NCBI RefSeq assembly: GCF_023101765.2
Contig: NC_064242.1
Location: 10,032,327-10,096,326 of the forward strand
Direction of reading: 5' to 3'
DNA: 64,000 bases
Source of the DNA: Spodoptera frugiperda
Lineage: Eukaryota; Arthropoda; Insecta; Lepidoptera; Noctuidae
The notes under the pieces are model-generated. The model made no database searches and had not been told where the DNA came from. It saw only the letters and a program-made list of their open reading frames with translations. The position numbers and the translations under genes are program-made. Shown piece after piece: positions 59,038 through 64,000 of the stretch. Position 1 is the stretch's first letter. Every line of letters starts with the position of its first letter.

Positions 59038-62000
59038 AACAGATTGTACCTTACAAAGTCCAACGTCATCGTAAACAAATCAACAAAGGATTAATATTCA
59101 AAATTATGTCAAGTAGGCGTCGGCAGTAACTGAAATAGCGAGCTAGAGCGCTCGAACAATCGGTGTTATTCTTAACAATACGAAACCAGATCAAAATAAA
59201 ATATTCATCGTATGAAATAACAATCCTGTTTATTCTAGACAATATTTGTCGACCTCAATTCCGATTCCAATTTACACGAAAAAAAGTCGACACTTCATAA
59301 AAATTCCATATTTACGCTCAATTTAGTATACAGCAAACAGTCCACAATAGGAACAAAGGGTCCAACTAAAGTCTAACGAGAAAAGAAGCCGCAAAACCTA
59401 TTATTTATCGCCGAAAACCGATCTCATTATTTTTAACGAGCCAAGCTAACACGTGGCAAAAATCTTCCCAATTTATCGAAAAAAAAAATCTAAGTGATTA
59501 CATGGGTATTGTCCCCGGAATATTTTCCTTATAGTGCATGGTTTTATGGGTTGGCTATTATTTCACAATAACCAATCAGTGCCATACATGTCACTCGCCT
59601 GACGCACCCCACTGGTGTACGCTACAGGGCAGTGCATTGCCGCTAATGTCAGCTCATTCAACACCATTTTTTTTGCACTTGTAATGGGGTTACGAATTTA
59701 CCATTAATCATTTTTGTCATTTTTTTTACTATGCTTGATTAATTATAGAGATGAACTTTATTGTGAACAGCTGTGGTTTGTTGTTGTAATATTTTTATGC
59801 ATTACGTTTTTTTTATCAATGACTATTAAAATAAACGCAAACAAATTCATTTGATTAGAAAAACGTGTCGCCTTTGACACAATTTAGCTTATAGTTGATA
59901 AATAAAACAATTTGCATCGAACATGCTTACTATCAAAAAGTCAAATAAACGAGCCTTAATGGGAAATACCTTGCCCACTGGTGTTTGCAATATAAAAAAT
60001 GTGACTTTTCAGAACAATTTTTGAGGGAGAAAACAATTACCTACCCTTTGAAAATTTTATATTGAAAAATTGTTATTTATTTCACGTTGTCCAATGTTCA
60101 TAAAACTTACTATAAACCTCGTAAAACCTTTATAACCCAATTAATTACTTTAACAGTCTATTTTAGTTAAGTTTTATGCATTTTTTTTTGTGTAACGCAA
60201 TTTAGGTCGCATGCAAGAAAAAATATTATGAACTTGATTGAATGCTTTTAAGTGCTACCAATGACACAGAGCGTTGATTGCTAGACTGGGCAAAAATATT
60301 TTAAAAATTTTGGTTTTCCTGAAGTCTCAATAATATTAGCAGAGTAATATTTGGAATTGGTGTTGGGAAAAAATCTGACGAAAATTCTATTCATAAATTA
60401 GTAGTAACATTATCTTCATTCTTTGCGTGTTTCGATAAACCCCAATCATTTAAGAGTGAGTCCGTTTCAATTTCGAATCTCCTCATAATCAATAATTCAT
60501 CACTCAATTTTGCTATTTACAATTTTTGCTACAAATACGAATTGACCACAAACATCAGAAATGTAGTCCAAACACCAGATACTCTGATCCACAATGGCTT
60601 AAACAAACCAAAAGTTAAGACTGACCAGACAAAAGCATTAAAATAACGAACTACAAAATTCCCCCATTCCTTCCATCTGTAAATAAACACTAATAAATTA
60701 AACTACAAATCCTGAACAAATGGAACATCCAATCTAGAGCTGCGAACGCTCTAGGAAAGCGGTTAAACAATAAAATCAGTGCACCACAACTCCGTAGTCG
60801 CAATTATACAAATTGAATGTCGCTGAACTATTCATTATAGAAACGCTAACGTGAACCACTGTGTTTTAAAACTATTAAAATAGCTTCGTAGCAATTCTGA
60901 ACAGTACCAGCCAGCTATAAAAGGCTGTCGACCACGGCCATTTATTTGTATGAATTTATGAGATTCAATTGATTTGTAATAATGGGTCATTTTGTCATAA
61001 AAGTTGGAAAGGCTCGTTTGTTGCACGCACACTGAGCTGAACATGCAGTCTTGTGTTCGAATCTTGTCGTTTTTGTTGTGGTGTTCCTCATAATTCTATT
61101 CAGACATAATTACAATAAATACCAGAAGATAGTCAGAAGATCGTTTTTATAAAATCCCGCGATATAGTTTATTGTCCAAAATGTAGGATGTTTTTAATAT
61201 TTTCACTCGACATGATACAAAAATAATTACAAACATTACGAATAAATTGACGATTCTATGAATATCTTTGTTTATTCATCATGTTTCCAAGAACAAAAAT
61301 ATTGTTCATCGTAATTCGTAATTGCCAAAAGATTCCTTTGATAACATCTAAACAATTTAAAAATAGCACTGACTAAAGTAATTCTATTTTAATAACGCAA
61401 AAATAACAAACAATTTTCTCAATTATATCACTTCAGTTCAAACAAAATAATTTAGAAATACTTATCGTAAGTTTTGATCAACAAAAACATCAAAAACCTA
61501 TTCTAGTTCGATCGTAAATAATTAAATAAAACTTCGTTATTTATTTAGAGAAATACTAAACTTGTATCGTTTGGATTGGTATTCCTCTCACGAATGTATT
61601 ACATGATTATTATGTTTTACAAATTATTATGAACTACAGATAAAAACGATGAAGGAGTACTTATATTATACAAATATTTTATACGAACGCAGAAAGATCA
61701 AATCATCCATACAAAACCATACCAAACAACGTAGGCAACTAAATAAATCAGGACATCAAAGCCCACCTGAAATACGATAAAGGGATTCATTCACTCAATA
61801 GACGAAGAAAACGATAACCTCAACGGTTATCCGGTTACGCACTCCAATCAAAGGTGGTTCCCAAATTGTACGAAGCTGAGAAAGATCAGTCGAAAAAAGG
61901 GTGACAAAATTCCAATTTTCCGGAACGCTCGGGATATAGAAGCTGGATGATTGAGTTGTCCGCCCTTAGGAGTGCTCCAAACGAGCGAAATGTGAACGAG

Positions 62001-62159
62001 AATGCTCTAGGAAAACGATTCCGACGTACCTATAAACTCGTATGTACGTCGGAGCCTGTTTTGTATTTTCGTGTAACATTGTTGTTACTTGTTATGTCTG
62101 TACTAGATAATGACCAAAATGGTTTTGGATATCAACGGTTTCGAAATCCAACTGAGTTT
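59038..62159. other. AT-rich non-coding stretch with one hairpin
   Basis: No gene is supported. A GC-elevated patch at 59,575-59,660 is unremarkable. At 62,021-62,052 a perfect 9-bp stem CCGACGTAC/GTACGTCGG encloses a 14-base loop. The 81-codon open frame at 61,947-62,192 spans this hairpin and runs into the next repeat, so it is incidental. Confidence 0.5.
62021..62052. repeat. Perfect 9-bp hairpin
   Basis: CCGACGTAC at 62,021-62,029 pairs with GTACGTCGG at 62,044-62,052. No run of T or other termination context follows, so no function is suggested. Confidence 0.7.
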
Positions 62160-62463
62160 ATGTGTGGGAGAGCCATTCTTCGGCACAAATAGGCCAGCTC
62201 GAAAGGAGTGATACCACGGTCTCACAGAAAACCGACGTGAAACAACGTTTGCGTTGTGTTTTGTTGTGTGAGTGAGGTTACCGGAGGGCCAATTACCCTT
62301 CCCAATCTTTCCAATCCCCGATTCCCCAACGACCCTTCTTCTTAACCCCCAAAAGGCCGGCAACGCACTTGTAACGCCTCTGATGTTTCAAGTGTCCATG
62401 GGCCACAGCGATTGCTTACCATCATCAGGTGATATGTCTGCTAGTTTACTGCCATAAAAAAAA
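62160..62463 (-). repeat. Family B repeat, copy 4, near full length (minus)
   Basis: The longest B copy. Read on the minus strand it begins with a T run and ATGGCAGTAAACTAGCAGAC, passes ATCACCTGATGATGGTAAGC, GAAACATCAGAGGCGTTACA, GTGCGTTGCCGGCCTTTTGG, GATTGGAAAGATTGGGAAGG and GGCCCTCCGGTAACCTCACT, and finishes ACGTCGGTTTTCTGTGAGAC, GTGGTATCACTCC, GCCGAAGAATGGCTCTCCCA. The other copies in the window are truncated forms of it. No ORF is conserved in the family. Class is uncertain (SINE-like, or non-autonomous rolling-circle or DNA element). Confidence 0.82.
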
Positions 62464-63388
62464 ACTTGGTGTCGAAAGATTAGTTACCAGTAACAAAATA
62501 TTATTGCAAAAGTATATTTTATATGCCACGTTCTGAAGAGATTTCAAACAAAATCCATTTTAAAAGTGTACAAAGTTTATTAAAAATAAAATGCTGCTCA
62601 AAATTCTTGACGTAATGTTTCTTGATATGTGTAAACGACCTTAATACAGTGGCACCATTTGTCACAGCGCAATCTAGAAAAATATGAGGCCGTATGTCTA
62701 GGGTACGTAAGGTAAGTTCAAGTACCTAATAAATATTTTAAGACCGTTGACTATTTTATAAGGATTTCAATTCTACCCAACATAATCAATAGTCTCATCC
62801 GTAATAGATATAACAGGACTTGAGATAACAAAAGCAGTAAAACGTTTTTGCCTATTTATCCTACATTTGTTACTCCTATCAGAAAATTATGTTACATATT
62901 TTCATCATCCCAATCGATTTAAATAAAAAATATGGGCAGATCATTAAAACCGTTCAACTGTCACCCACCACTAACCAGGAACCCTTTCACAGATTTTGTA
63001 AATACGTTTAAATCACGTGCAATAAATGTCATTAACAGGGTAACCCTACCTACCTTCGTATAGATGTACGTAGGTTTTTCATTGCAACGTTCGGCCGGTA
63101 ACCACTAACTGCGGCGGCCACCAAAATCGCCCCTCACCATTACTTCCCTCGCCCGTTCATTACCGGTAACCTGGACGAAAACCCAACTATTCTATACCAG
63201 GAATAAACAAACGCTGGATGGTTTAAATCAAGATTAGAACGTAGAAAGAAATGGAACGAAACTAAATTACAATAATTATGTGTACTCGTTATAAACATCA
63301 ATACATACATGAATTTTCTTTTTATTAATTGTTTTTATCTTCTAGTTGTGTTGTTAATCTGCTAATATTAAGGTAGGGCTGGGTTTGT
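62464..63388. other. AT-rich non-coding stretch
   Basis: No gene is supported. A GC-rich patch at 63,090-63,185 contains CCGGTAACC twice in direct orientation. Confidence 0.5.
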
Positions 63389-63561
63389 AGGTTCCCGATA
63401 TACAAGCGGGTTTACCGGGGCTCCGGCTCGAAAAGCAGGAGTAGGAACAGGTTGGTTTTTAGTCAGTAAGAGTCTGACACTCTGACACTCCCTCTCGCCT
63501 CGCCTTGGCGAGAGAAGTCATTGGATGATTATCCCCCCTCAAAAAAAAAGGTTCCCGATAT
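63389..63561 (+). repeat. SINE-like family A, copy 6, with exact target-site duplication
   Basis: The element 63,402-63,548 has ACCGGGGCTCCGGCTCGAAA, AGCAGGAGTAGGAACAGG, TTTTTAGTCAGTAAGAGTCT and an A9 tail. AGGTTCCCGATAT occurs exactly at 63,389-63,401 and again at 63,549-63,561, a perfect 13-bp target-site duplication, so the insertion is recent. The 5' head (GGAGCTGCGGACTACCTAG) is missing relative to the 46.7-kb copy: a 5'-truncated insertion. CTGACACT is tandemly duplicated, and CTCGCCTCGCCTTGGCGAG is a rearranged form of the family's CCCAAGGCGGG hairpin. Confidence 0.92.
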
Positions 63562-64000
63562 TGTTGTGTCTGAATATTAGTCAAAGTTGTCACGTTCACG
63601 CAAGATGAAAATCACGAATGTACTTCAATGCAAAGCAAAGATTAATGATGTTAAAATGACTTTGAAATCTTGGACATTTTATTCAATCGTTTGGAGTACT
63701 ATAAAGAAGTTTACTGCATGTTTATCGGACACAGTTCAGTGCGACGCGACAGTACACAATACGACCCAATAAATCTGAACAAGTCGACTAAGTTCCTAAC
63801 AGACACAGGTGCCTATAGCGTCTACTCTTTTTGTTTCCATTTAACTTTTCATAAAGTTTAACTTCTTTTCTTATATGTTTATGTAGTATCAATTCCAATG
63901 CTAAGAATGGCATTTTTTGTTTGGTTTTTGTCATAATTGGATTGATGAATTTTGGTATAGCTTTAGATTGTATACAAAACTAATGATATCATGAATAAAT
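63562..64000. other. AT-rich non-coding stretch
   Basis: No gene is supported; two overlapping 61-63 codon frames at 63.59-63.86 kb are incidental. The window ends in unannotated sequence. Confidence 0.55.

Noticed and set aside
62103..62457. Overlapping open frames on both strands
   Set aside because: They are translations of the near full-length family B repeat.
1..64000. CRISPR array, operon, rRNA, known miRNA, endogenous virus or toxin gene
   Set aside because: I looked for regularly spaced repeats, tight gene clusters, rRNA cores, common insect miRNA sequences and viral gene fragments by eye and found none. Sequence-search tools could still reveal diverged cases.

Overview
This window looks like AT-rich nuclear DNA from a moth, most likely a noctuid (Helicoverpa/Spodoptera type). 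The evidence is the complete lack of bacterial gene organisation, the scarcity of coding sequence over 64 kb, and short dispersed repeats whose sequences I recognise from moth genomes (a tRNA-derived SINE, an A-tailed SINE-like family, and a family with GGATCACCTGATGGTAAGC-type heads). No database search was possible, so family names are left out where I do not know them.

I find no convincing complete protein-coding gene. The window reads as intergenic or long-intron sequence carrying many decayed transposable elements. The best-defined one is a decayed PIF/Harbinger DNA transposon (10,072-11,746) with 16-bp perfect terminal inverted repeats. It keeps recognisable remnants of its two genes, which face each other: a Myb-like protein on + and the N-terminal part of the transposase on -. 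The catalytic core is gone. Non-LTR retrotransposon debris includes a 5'-truncated LINE 3' end with a poly-A tail (about 45,734-46,308) and several shorter LINE tails (55.4, 31.8, 30.9 and 13.5 kb).

Short elements by region. A-tailed SINE-like family 'A': 5.1, 11.8, 12.0, 37.0, 46.7 and 63.4 kb; the copies at 46.7 and 63.4 kb have clear 12-13 bp target-site duplications. tRNA-headed SINE 'E': 20.0, 34.0 and 50.3 kb. tRNA-headed SINE 'H': 33.4 and 38.2 kb. SINE-like 'C': 6.6 and 47.8 kb. Family 'B': 8.0, 13.4, 53.2 and 62.2 kb. Two fold-back (MITE-like) elements lie at 25.7 and 58.9 kb.

The most open question is whether a plus-strand transcription unit crosses the window. Short segments at 28,358-28,393, 29,240-29,306 and 34,999-35,065 each have a good 3' splice site before and a good 5' splice site after, and share one compatible open reading frame. 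A possible non-coding exon lies at 12,442-12,521 and a possible terminal exon at 53,928. I could not match the predicted peptide to any family, so this is a hypothesis. I saw no CRISPR array, operon, true tRNA or rRNA gene, virus-derived gene or toxin gene.
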